From assembly GCA_020796225.1 (NCBI GenBank), contig CM036755.1, positions 65,850,049 through 65,914,048 on the forward strand: a DNA stretch of 64,000 nt. Reading direction: 5' to 3'. This DNA comes from Arion vulgaris (Eukaryota > Mollusca > Gastropoda > Stylommatophora > Arionidae). The notes under the pieces were generated by a model that was not told where the DNA came from, did no database searches, and saw nothing but the letters and a program-made list of their open reading frames with translations. Positions 12,061-23,100 of the stretch are shown here, piece by piece. The stretch's first letter is position 1. Each line of letters opens with the position of its first letter. A program made the position numbers and the translations under genes.

Positions 12061-12700
12061 TGAGTTGAAAAGCACACAAATCGATCTGAAAACTAAACTT
12101 TTGGGATACATGATAGACATTAAACTGACTGCCTAGTTTGTTGTTCATATTGGATTAACTCCTTAGTATACGCACGCTAAAACCTTGTTTCTGCGCGCTG
12201 TATTTAAGAATACATTTTTCAAGCGAGAGTGCTGTAACAAAATCCATTATACGTTTGTAATGTTAAGCACCAGAACAATAAAATAAATCTTGGCAATAAT
12301 TTTGTTTCCATCTGATCAGTTATCAGATATCAGAGTGCTATCATCATAACGTTCCGAACATGTCCATAGGTGCTCCGCCTCAACAAATCCAGCAGCGTCC
12401 ATCGGCCCAACACGCCAGTTCGATGTTGATTAATTGGTATGTCTTTCTTTTCGGGCTGCACCAATATTGTTTCGATCTGATGTTCTGTTTTATGAGATGG
12501 CTTATCGGAAATTTGGTACTGCTAGTACTGTTTATTAATGCAAGAACATGGGTGGGGGAGAGTGGAGAGATCAGGAAAAGATAGCATTGAATAGGCGGAC
12601 TTGGAAGGCCCTGTTTGGGGACCTATGCCCCCTCCCTAGGGGCGAAGTGTGAAGAAAATGTAATTTTTATCCGAAGGCTAGTCCTATTTTATGAGTTAAG
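12060..12700. other. No recognised feature
   Basis: Short frames without recognised domains. Confidence 0.4.
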
Positions 12701-12704
12701 CGCA

Positions 12705-12957
12705 TGACCACTTAATAAGAATGCATCCAAACTCCGCAGTATACAGAGTCTTTTACAACAGAACATCGGGAAAGAAGGCAAGAGGCAGACCACGGAAGAG
12801 ATGGTTAGATGGCGTAGCAGAATCCTGTGAAAGAGCAAAAATAACAATCACACAAGCCACCAGAACAGCGCAAGACAAAAACAGAAAACCACGACACTGT
12901 GCAACAACCCGGTAGCAGTGTGACGACAAAAGAAGAAGAAGAAGAAGCGCATGACTA
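12705..12957 (+). pseudogene. LINE ORF2 C-terminus with (AAG)n 3' end
   Basis: NSAVYRVFYNRTSGKKARGRP, then RKRWLDGVAE and ARTAQDKNRKPRH-like sequence, a stop, then AAAAGAAGAAGAAGAAGAAG. RGRPRKRW with a following A.DR..W is the usual end of these LINE proteins. A second copy is at 58840-59072. Confidence 0.75.
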
Positions 12958-13317
12958 GAGATTGCGAAGAAAATAAAAAGGTGCCATAAACAGAAATAGT
13001 TTGAGATCCACTAACTACACATTGCTGTTAGTTTCTTGTCCGTACTTCTACGTCTCGATGTGTACATATTATTTCATAAGTTTGGTCATTCTGTTAACTG
13101 CTTCTGGGTAAACCGGATCTTTTCCCCAAGGATACTGTTTCTTATATGTTAATGTATCTTTTTAAATTATATGTTTGCAAGTATACGTGTGTGCGTGTGT
13201 ATGTAAGTAGGTATGCATGTTAATATGCGTCAGTGTGTACATTATCTATGTATGTATACACGCCTCTATGTGTGCATGTATTTATGTATGTATGTATGTA
13301 TGTATAAAAGCCGACGG

Positions 13318-13512
13318 ATTGACCTCATTGCACCTGGTTTTACCCAATATGGCTCGGTCCCTTCCGCAGAAATGGCACGCCACCTGCCGAGTGTATTGCA
13401 CAAAGCACGAACTCCGTAGCTCCGGCAACAATTCTAGGGATCTATGGAAAAAGCTGCACTTGTGAACAGAAAGGCGTGCTCCAGATTCGAAACCACGACC
13501 TTCGACAGTTTC
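13318..13512 (-). mobile_element. S1 SINE, antisense
   Basis: Starts with the S1 3' end (minus strand CAATATTGGGTAAAACC), with body blocks GGTGGCGTGCCATTTCTG and CTACGGAGTTCGTGCTTTG and a damaged box B region. Confidence 0.7.
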
Positions 13513-13529
13513 GAGTCCGGGGCAAAACC

Positions 13530-13783
13530 GTGGCAGTTCAAAATCGAGAAGAACAGGCTGGAAAGCCGCTGCCTGGGCAAAATTCATCAGAAAAGATTAA
13601 ACCTAAAATTATTACAAAATATCTCCACTATCTTCAAAATTACATTTGGGACCCTCGTCGATGCTACGGAGTTCGTGTACTGCAGCTGAGACCTTCGTAA
13701 GAGATCGTAGCACACATGGTTACTCACGGAAGTGCAATGATGATGGTCCTATCAATCAATCAATCAATCAATCGAGCTCGATC
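13530..13783 (+). mobile_element. S5 SINE, 5'-truncated
   Basis: Body CAAAATCGAGAAGAACAGGC, TACGGAGTTCGTG, CACATGGTTACTCAC, then tail of five to six ATCA units. Confidence 0.75.
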
Positions 13784-14265
13784 ACAAGCAAAGATTACCC
13801 GCTTCAAACTCTGCGTAGGTTCAGTTTAAAGCAAATTTGTTCCTCTAGATTTTTACGAGCGATAAAAATAGACCTCACCGTTCAGAAAGCAACGACACAC
13901 CACTGAACGTATAAGTGGTGCCTATAAATTAACGACTCGTTTACTGTGGTTGATGGCGAAGTTTTTCTTCTTATTTGCATTCGTTCTTTACGACCAATTT
14001 TAATATCTTTTTGTGATATGTTTGATCTTTGCCATGAATGTGTATACGTTGCACATTGGTTTGGTAGGCCCCTAAACGCATAGACTTCACACATTTAGGA
14101 CTAAATGTCTTACGCATCCGATTTCAGCCAAACCTCATTAGTCGACTCTTACGACCTGCGTGACAGGTAACAGTGGTTCTATTCTTTACACCCCAAATTT
14201 GGGCCCCGGTAACCACTCGTGCGAATGACGAAGTTCTGTAAAGCATAGGCCACGATTATCCTAAA
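13784..14265 (+). mobile_element. S6 SINE split by an S2 insertion
   Basis: GAGCTCGATCACAAGC, AGACCTCACCGTTCAGAAAG, ACTGAACGTATAAGTGGTG and TTTACTGTGGTTGATGGCG. It resumes after the S2 at TGACGAAGTTCTGTAAAGCA. Confidence 0.7.
13962..14222 (-). mobile_element. S2 SINE inserted in S6
   Basis: Full S2 on the minus strand from CGAGTGGTTACCGGGGCCC to the A/G-rich end. Flanks TGGCGAAG(T) and TGACGAAG(T) look like the target duplication. Confidence 0.75.
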
Positions 14266-14394
14266 CATCTGACGTTTTTCGAAGGTCAGATGTTCCGCCA
14301 CCGCTGTCGTCATATTCAAAACATTTATCATATCCTGAATCAATCTTTAAGGTATTTTCCCTATTATTTGCCGGGACGCCTCCCACCATAATTT

Positions 14395-14890
14395 TCTCCG
14401 ACCCTTCGTGTTTTGTTCTTCTTCTTCACCTTTCAACTCCCAACGGAGCACAGGTCTTCAACAAACTTCTTCCATTGCTTCCTCTCTCCTGCCATCCCTT
14501 CCAATTCTTTCAATCTTTTACCTATCCTTTTAATATCAGCCTCCATCTCTCTTGTCCAGGTCTGTTTAGGTCTCCCCCATCTCCTCTTTCCCTGCGGGTC
14601 CCAAAACAGTGCCTGTCTTGCAATGCTTCCAGTGGGTCTTCTCAATGTATGTCCTATCCATCACCAGCATCTCTTCCTTAGCTTTTTCTCCGCTGGTATC
14701 TGCTTAGTTCTTTCTCGTTCCTCGTTCGTAATCTTATCATACCATCTCAGTCCTTCTATTCTACGTAAACATCCATTTATGAAGGTCTGTAGTTTTCTGT
14801 TGGTTTATTTTGTTGTCTTCCATGTTTCCGAGCCATAGTATAGCACTGACTTCACATTTGATTGAAAGATTCTCAGCTTTGTGTTTGTTT
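14395..14890 (-). pseudogene. LINE ORF2 C-terminal fragment
   Basis: Minus strand gives TGSIARQALFWDPQGKRRW, GRPKQTWTREMEADIKRIGK and KQWKKFVEDLC, preceded by broken sequence with AMLYYGSETW-like coding (TATACTATGGCTCGG). Typical non-LTR retrotransposon end. Confidence 0.7.
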
Positions 14891-14899
14891 TGATCTCCT

Positions 14900-15345
14900 T
14901 TGACTTCTATATCTTACTCAATGCAATAAAGTTTCCCTTGCTTTTCGTGTTTTTATATTCCCAAAATACTTCAATTTTATAACTCCTTATATGTATCTTC
15001 ACCCAATTATAATACATACAATAATGTGAATGTTCACAACGAAATTGTTTAAGCACGTAGCATTGAACAGTGCATCGCAAATTGTGAACACTTGACAACC
15101 AACACATACAGGATGTGAATTGAGACAAGACATCACAAAAACACATCGTTACGTTGAAGATTAGTAGTATAAACATGCCTCTACTCCTGATTAAAACTTC
15201 TAGCTTGTGACCACGAGAGCACATTACTGCTCTGTTTATCTTCATACTTGTGAGTCCTGATTTAATTTATTGCATGTTTTGTTTATATTTACAAAAGATT
15301 AGAAAATGTGTAGATAACTGTACGGTGTTTATACAAACAGCTACA
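14900..15345. other. No recognised feature
   Basis: AT-rich sequence without supported genes or repeats. Confidence 0.4.
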
Positions 15346-15349
15346 TTTT

Positions 15350-15440
15350 GCTTGATAAAAGACTTTTGGTAGAAACGTTGCTGCGTATTGTTATTGTTTT
15401 TGTATTTTGTAAAACTACAGTACTTTGTTATTACATGTTT
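15350..15440 (+). repeat. Penelope-type terminal motif, copy 1
   Basis: CTTGATAAAA, a short hairpin, AGAAACGTTGCTG, then TTTTGTAAAACTACAGTAC. Same order as the Penelope 3' ends at 43886 and 61810, but solitary. Confidence 0.6.
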
Positions 15441-15589
15441 CGGCAAACAGTTACAAGGATATCGTTAAATATATGCTCATTAGTTCCGCTTAATAAAATT
15501 ACATTGCCTTGTTATAGCAAATATGATATGCTTTCTCAATTATCTTTGCATTGCATGATAACATCGTAACATAATTTTATTATTTTATT

Positions 15590-15650
15590 ATTCTTGTTCT
15601 TGGAACGTTACATACCAACCACTTGTTAACCACACTGTGGTAGTCGATAC
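15590..15650 (-). mobile_element. S3 SINE 3' fragment
   Basis: Minus strand GTGGTTAACAAGTGGTTGGT then AACGTTCCAAG. Confidence 0.5.
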
Positions 15651-15945
15651 CAAGGCATTCTTGTCAGGTGTCCAAATCATTTAATCTGTTGTTCTTTTAT
15701 GAATTGCATGACTGGTTTCACATCCAGTCTTCTTCTGATTTCTTCATTTCTAATTTTGTCTCTTATTGTCACACCTGCAGCTTTTCTAAGGCACCTCATC
15801 TCTGTCGTTATGATTTTTCGATCAGTAGCTGCTGTTATTGGCCATGTTTGACACTGGTAACATAGTATTGGCCAGAAAATCGTTCTTATGAGATTTGCTT
15901 TAGTTGTTAGCGGTATCTCTTTATGTGACAACAGTGGTTTTAACT
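15650..15945 (-). pseudogene. LINE C-terminal fragment (family Q)
   Basis: One clear frame: PLTTKANLIRTIFWPILCYQ, CQTWPITAATDRK, MRCLRKAAGVTIRDKIRNEE and KPVMQFIKEQQIK. This is the segment after the reverse transcriptase thumb, immediately before the WFGHL block. Confidence 0.75.
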
Positions 15946-15969
15946 GCCCCAGTACCTGGTTAGCTTTAT

Positions 15970-16540
15970 CATCATTGCACTTCGGTGAGTAACCATGTGT
16001 GCTTTAATCTATTTTCTGCACAGAACGATTTCAGCGGCAGTGCACGATCTTCGTAGTACCGGCGAGATACTTGTTATAGTTATGTTGATGATATTATTTC
16101 AGACTGGATTGATTGATTAATAGGACAAACATCATTGCACTTTGGTGAGTAACCATGTGTGCTTCATTCTCTTTTCAACAAAGAAAGATCTCAGCGGTAG
16201 TGCATGAACTCTATCGCACCTGCGAGGGTCACAGATGTAATTTAGAAGATTGTGAAAATATTTTGTAAGAATTATATTTTAAAATCTTTTCTAATGAATT
16301 TAATGGTAGCGGTTTTACAGTCTGCTCTTCTCAATTGTGAGCTGCCAAGGGTTCTTTTACGCTCAACACTAACAAGGAACCTACGTTTTATCGTTCGTCT
16401 CCTACAGGACTAGGAACTCGATCTCAGCTACACAGAAATCAGGGAATCTTTGGGAAAATATCTCGATGGCTACACGAGGAAGCAAACGTAGTACCTTTGT
16501 AACGAGAGGCAAGCACCTAGTCTCTACGCCACAGAGACTG
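15970..16540 (-). mobile_element. S5 SINE, one full and one partial copy
   Basis: 16105-16540 carries the tRNA-like head on the minus strand (GGCGTAGAGACTAGGTGC, box B-like region) and an ATCA-type end at 16105. 15970-16070 repeats the 3' part (GAGTAACCATGTGTGC on plus). Confidence 0.7.
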
Positions 16541-16765
16541 TGACTAAGCGGTTAAGCCCTCGCTACGCGCTCCGAAGATCGTTGGTTCGAATCCGGACCG
16601 CGACGTTCTGTTCCCGTATGTATTTTTTCAGAGATTCCTAGGATTGTTGCCGGAGCTACGTAAGTCGTGCTTTGTGCAATAATATCGACAAATGGCGTGC
16701 TATTTCTACAGAGAGAGACCAAGACATATGGGGTAAAACCCGGTACAGTGAGTCTCCGGCTTATA
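16535..16765 (+). mobile_element. S1 tRNA-derived SINE
   Basis: Box A-like GTGACTAAGCGG, box B GGTTCGAATCC, body CTAGGATTGTTGCCGGAGC, and end CATATGGGGTAAAACCC. Ends 90 bp before receptor A's first coding exon. Confidence 0.85.
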
Positions 16766-16854
16766 ACCCTTTATCTGTTTCTTTGTTAGCATCTTGCTTT
16801 TGTTAATCAACATACATTTTGTCCTTCCTAGGTTCCTACTTCAGGTATATAAGA

Positions 16855-17110
16855 ATGGATTTCAACAACTGCACAAACATCACCAACATTAGTTTCTCTG
16901 TAGAGGAATACCTCCAGGGCCTTCAAGAAGACGCAAACTTCATCATGATACCAGCTGTGATTTGTCTTTGCTTATTTATCGTCATTGGGCTCTTTGGAAA
17001 CTCTTTGATACTGTTCATTTACTCAAAGAAATTGAAACATAAGCCAACTACAATATTGTTGATGTTTATTGCAAGTTTTGATCTTGTTGCTAATGTGGGA
17101 GCTATACCAA
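16855..17110 (+). CDS. Receptor A exon 1 (N-terminus, TM1, TM2)
   Basis: The start at 16855 is the first ATG after a strong acceptor-like tract (TTTTGTCCTTCCTAG, ending at 16831), which suggests an upstream 5'UTR exon. It encodes about 85 residues: a short extracellular tail with three sequons, TM1 (IGLFGNSLILFIY) and TM2 (LLMFIASFDLVANVGAIP). It ends after the first base of a codon at the donor GTAAGT (17111). The segment ELEYLQ-like before TM1 and the MIPA motif are shared with receptor B exon 1 (MIPAM). The frame is also open upstream of 16855, but only across intron-like sequence. Confidence 0.85.
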
Positions 17111-20100
17111 GTAAGTATTAATTCTTTGATTTGTAGTCATTTTTATCTATTTATTGCAGGTAAGTTTTTATCCATTTTTATTGCAAGTAAGTCTCTCTCT
17201 CCTCTCTCTCTCTCTCTCTCCTCTCCTCTCTCTCTCTGCCTTTAAAACCCGAATTGGGGCATATACCTCAACCAACTCATGCTACGTCTTTCTATCTCTA
17301 TCTATCTCCTTCAGCTCCCTCCATATCCTCTTTATATTGTTATCTCTGCCTCCAAAACTCGTCTCCGTGTATTTCTGGTCTCCCCTTCTTTCGCTGTCCC
17401 TGCGGGTTCTAGGAAAGGACCCTTCTTGTTATATTAACCTCAGGTTTATTGCAAGTAAATATTGTCATTTTGATTTGAATTAATTTTTATCTATTTATTG
17501 GACGTAACTATTGTGACTGATTTGTAGCCAATTTTATCCATTTACTGCAATTAAACATTGACACCTTTCCCCTCCTCCCCTTTCTCTAACCCCCCTATAT
17601 ATCCCAGTAAATATTGACACTATTGTCAATCTATCCCAGTAAATATTAGCTTTTTATTTTATACACTGATACTTTCTTCGCAATCTATCCCAGTAAATAT
17701 TACTACTTTGTTCGAAATAGTTTTGATCACCCTGCTACAATTAAATATTCTATTTGAATTCATTTTTAGCAATCTTGTGTCAATTAGATATTGTTGATTT
17801 ATCGTTGTACGTCCCTGCCCATGTGTTACCGACGCTTGCAAAGAGAAGCAAAGAATAGTAAAACTGCAACCTACAAGGCATGTCGTAAGAGGAGACCAAG
17901 GTAGAGACCTAGGAAAGTTGCAGTATTTAATAAAACATGTAGGCGCATAACTTGCACAACGTATAATCGCTCTTAGGCTTAGATCACATCAGTGGCGGCT
18001 CGTCATTAAGGGCCAGTGAGGTTGGGATCCACCAAAAATAATGTGTAACGTGTATTTATTATTTTATAATTTAAAATATAACCTTACCCAAACCATGATT
18101 TTTCCGAAAATTTGTGGCTGGCCCCACCAACAAAAATGAGAGCGAGCCGCCACTGGATCACATACAGATCACAAAGAGGAGTTAACAAGTGGTCGATATA
18201 GAACGTTCGAAGAAGAGGAAGTTGTACGTGGTGAACGTCACCTTTTTTTTTATTTACCTAATTATTATCACGTTTTTTAAAGTCATTTTCATCAATCAAT
18301 TTTATCTTATCTTATCTTAACCATTGCATGTGAAGCGTCGTGGGAGAGTTAGTTTTCTATCTTGTGCCAGGTGTGTAGCGCTTGACGTTGTCAGTCCATG
18401 CTTTCGCAGGGACTCTGAGATGTTATCTATCCATCGTGTTCTTGGCCTGCCTCGTGCTCTGCGCCCTGAGTACATGTTTCAATCAATTCAACGTACATGT
18501 TTTCGTTTTATTTTGTGTATTATATCACCATTACCACCATCATCATCACCATCGTTACTATCAGTAACACCATCATCACCACCATCATGAGCATTTTCAT
18601 CATCACCACTATCATCTGTAAGCAATTTCTCCATACCGCTCTCTCTAAGCAACGCGCAATCTCATCTATGGAACTGAGTGTGATATTTCTCGCCTCTCAG
18701 TAAAGTTAGTTTCAGTGTCTTTCTAAAGCATCCAATCTTTCTTTAACCATTTGTTTTCCACTTTATAATCTGTTTTGATATTCTTTGATCATTTTTTCTT
18801 AGAGTATGCCAAACATATCTATATCTTCTCTTTCTTATAACAGTTGTTGCTACTTGACTTACTACCAAATGCGAAACAAGTTAAAACAAGGTAGCTTTAC
18901 AAAGTAAAAAAAAAGAGGTACAGCGACATTTCGACAAAAAGGCCTTTATCAAGCAGAGAATACACGACAAACAAAATACAACCGAAATCGCAGAAACAGT
19001 GACTGAAACGATTTTTTTTTTTCCCCGATCCAGAAGCACTTGAGTTTTTCAGCTCTTCGGCTCAGCGCCATGGACATCGTAACCCTTCGGTTCGGTGCCA
19101 CGAACACCGTAATTCTGGGAAAAATCTGTGGCTTTTTCTGCCATCCCGCGGAATTGAACCCGCACACACAGAGGATAGTCACCCGTAGTCCAACGCGCTA
19201 CGAACACGCTGAGCAGACGGGCGACTGAAACGATTAAATTCTAACTGTCTTATACACGTTGTGGGGAGGAGTGGCAGGGAGCGGAAGAGGGGGAAGACGA
19301 TAGCGATGTCGGTAACTCGTTTCGCTAGTATCCCGTCCGTGCGTTTCCGGGGCTCGCAGGGGGAGCAAAAAATAGTAACACTGCGACCTACAAGGCATGT
19401 CGTAAGAGGCGACTGAGGTGAGTGTATAGGGAAACTACCCTAGTAAATAAAAAACATCGCAGAAATCTGATGTGCTGGCCTATTTGTAGGTGCATTACTG
19501 GCACAACGAACAATCATTCTTACGATCAGATCACATACAAATCACAAATAGTGGTTTAACAAGTGATCGTTAAGGAACGTTCGAAGAAGCAGAAGAAGAA
19601 GAGCCAGTGCCGTGCTACTTCTAGGGTTCAATGCCAACTTGGGCACAAAAACAATTCGGTTACAGTTGGATTAAATGTTTCCTGATCCTTTACTTGGAAA
19701 TCTAAATTACAACTACCTCAGAAGTCAGATTAAAGCTCGTCTGAATGGCGAGGGATACTGATGATAGGAAAAGCTAGCCTCTCCTCAAAAATCAGTCAGA
19801 GGTGCCATATTAGGTGCCCCGGTTACTCTTGAATTCATAGAGGGCAAACGAAAAATAAATTTATGTTTATTGTCTTATCCACATGTCCCGTGAAGCGTCG
19901 TGGGAAGCTTCAGTTTTCTACCCTGTGCCAGGTGTGCTTCTTCTTCTTTGCGTTCGTTCTTTGCCAAGAACGTGTATACGTTGCACATTGGTTTGGTAGA
20001 CCCTAAATGCATAGACTTTTACACGTTTAGGACACGTTCATCCGATTTCCAGGTGTGCTGTATCTGTAGTTGTTAGCCATTGATGTTGCAGGATATCTGT

Positions 20101-23100
20101 GATATCATCTATCCATCTGGTTCTTGGTTTTCCTCGAGTTCTGCGCTTATTTGCCGGTTGTTATAAGCAAGGGATGGTAATAGATCTGGCTTCATTCTCA
20201 TTAGATGACCGAAGCATTTTATTTGTTATCTTCTAATATGTTGGATGCATGATGTGATTCCAACGACATTTCTAATGTTCTTTTTCTCTCAATATATACC
20301 GTTCTCTAACATTAACTTCTTTTCTTAAACAACTCATTTCACATGTTGTGATTTTTGTTTTCATTGGGATTTAGTTAGGGATTCGCCCGAGTGGTTACCG
20401 GGGCCAATATTTGTGGTGTAAAGAATAGAACCACTGTTACCTGCCACGCATGTCGTAAGAGGTAAATAAGGAGGTTTGGCTGAAATCGGATACACATGTC
20501 CTAAACGTGTAGAAGTCTATGATTTTAGGGGCCTACCAAACCAATGTGCAACGTATACACGTTCTTGGCAAAGATCAAACATATCACAAAGAGTGATTAA
20601 AATTGGTTGTAAAGAACGAACGCAAAGACGGAGAAGAAGTTAGGGATTGTGTTTATCTGTATATTTTATGTTGTTCCACAGGCGAGATGGTGACTATGTT
20701 TCAATACTGGAACTTCAACAACCCAACTCTTTGCAAATCGAAGGTGTTTCTTAATGTCTTCACTACAGTTGGAGGAGCCATTACTCTATTGGTTCTTGCT
20801 GTTGTTAGGTATATTTCTATTTGTATGTCATTCTTGTAATATATGTTGTTTATGTATGTAGCACTTGGGAAATATGTCTATTTGTATGTCATTCTGGTAA
20901 TATATGTTGTTTATGTATGTAGCACTTGGGAAATATGTCTATTTGTATGTCATTCTTGTAATATATGTTGTTTATGTATGTAGCACTTGGGAAATATGTC
21001 TATTTGTATGTTGTACTTGTAAGATGACAATCTACTGAACATATAAGTGGTGTCTAGAAAATAAACGACTCGTTTACTGTTGATGGCTAAGTCTAGTAAA
21101 GGTTATGCCATTATTTTCGTTTTTGCTTGAAAGATATCTTGCCTATGTGTATGTCGCTCTTGTAAGATAATTGTCTATTTTTATGTCGCTATTGTAAGAT
21201 ATGTGTCTATTTGTATGTTGCATAGAGATATATCTTACATGAACGATATACAAATAATGTGTAAATCGCTCTTGTAAGATATACATCTATTTGTATGTCG
21301 CTCTTGCAAGGTATATGTCTTTTTGTATATCGCTTTTGTAAGGTATATGTCTATCTGTATGTCGCTTTTGTAAGATATGTCTTTTTGTATATATCGCTCC
21401 TGTAAGGTATATGTCTAATTGTATGTCGTTCTTGTAAGATATATATCCATTTGTTTGTCGCTCTTTAATATTATTGATATATTAAACTGCAGTAAAACTA
21501 TGTAGCAATATGGAAACACGTAAAAACAAAGTAATGTAGTTTCACAAAGTACAAAAACAATAACATTACACAGCAACGTTTCGACCAAAAGGCATTTATC
21601 AAGCACAGGATGCACCAGAGGGGAAAAAATTCACTGCTAATACAGTAGACATAACATATACAATTAGACAATACAGCCCTAACATACCTAAAATGAAAAT
21701 GTGGGTCCAATGAAAAGATGCATCTGGTGTATATGTTTCTTGATAAAGGCCTTTTGGTTGAAACTGTAATGTTATTGTTTTGTACTTTGTTAAACTACAG
21801 TATGATAATAATAATTCCTTTCGTACCGTTATACGTTACATAGGGCAATTTCTCCATACCGTTCTTCCCTGGGCAACTCGCTCAATCTCCTCCAGGGAAC
21901 TGAGACCGATATTTCTTGCCTCTCTCAGCAAAGCTCGTTTCAGGATCTCCTTAGGTCGTCCTCTCTCTCTCTTTAAAACGACAGTATGTTGCTCTTTAAA
22001 GATAATTGTTTGTATGTTGTTCTTGTAAGATATCTTGCCTACTTGTATGCTTTTATTTTATTAGATATAATTTTCATGCTCCAGCCACATTTGTTCTCTT
22101 TAACTATACATATAAACAGTCAGACACTTCACGACAGAGATGAAGTGTCTACGCAGAATGCTGGGGGCAACAAGAAGAGACCGGTTGAGAAATGAAGACA
22201 TCAGGAAAAAGTGGGTACAACATCAATACTACACTTCATCAAGAAACAACAAATTAAATGTTCGGCCACATAAGTAGATTACCAACAGACAGTGCACCTA
22301 AAAGAGCAATACTGCTCCGATACAATGGGTACAAAGCAAAAGGCCGGCCACGCAAAGATGGACCTCAGAGATAACAGAGGCGACGAAAGACACTATCTAC
22401 GAAGCGCACACAAGGGTCCATTATAGAAATCTCTTCTTGACCTGACGCTGTGAGGCAAACAGGGTTGGAGAAAAGAAAATAAACAGTCAGCATTCTTCTG
22501 TATTTCTTAGTCATATGTGCTTCATATCATTAGTATGTTTTTTCCAAAACTCCGATAGAAAATGTTGTACAAAATTGTAATTTTACTTGTTTTCACAGGT
22601 ATCGAAAAGTATGCGCGCGTCAAGGATGGCAGATTACCAACAAACATGCTAAAATCTCAGGCGCTTGCATTGCCTTTATAGCACTCCTCTTCTGCATTCC
22701 CTACATCATCCTCTACGGTCAAACGTCCAAGTCAGCTCCGTGTTACAAAATCAAAGGCTTCGAGTGTTACATCGATGACGTATATAGAGGAACAATATGG
22801 CCGTTGCTAAACAATGCTCTTTTTATTTCATTGTATCTTTTCTTATCTGTTCCCCTGATAGTTTTGTATACACTCGTTGGCATAACAACGAGGAAGCACA
22901 TCAAACGCATTAATGAAAAAAAGCGTGGGCAAAGAAATGTCGATTTGTCAGCAACTTCAATGTCGTCACTAAATCGAGAATTGATAGATTCCCAGAATTC
23001 ATCTTCGCAATTCCAATATGGAAGCCATCTAAAAATAGATTACGTGACGAGCGATGACGAGAGCTATACAAATTGCTCAGGAAACGAAACGGAAAATGAA

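Noticed and set aside
13540..13790. Overlapping plus-strand frames of 74-86 codons
   Set aside because: They lie in an S5 SINE body and its ATCA tail.
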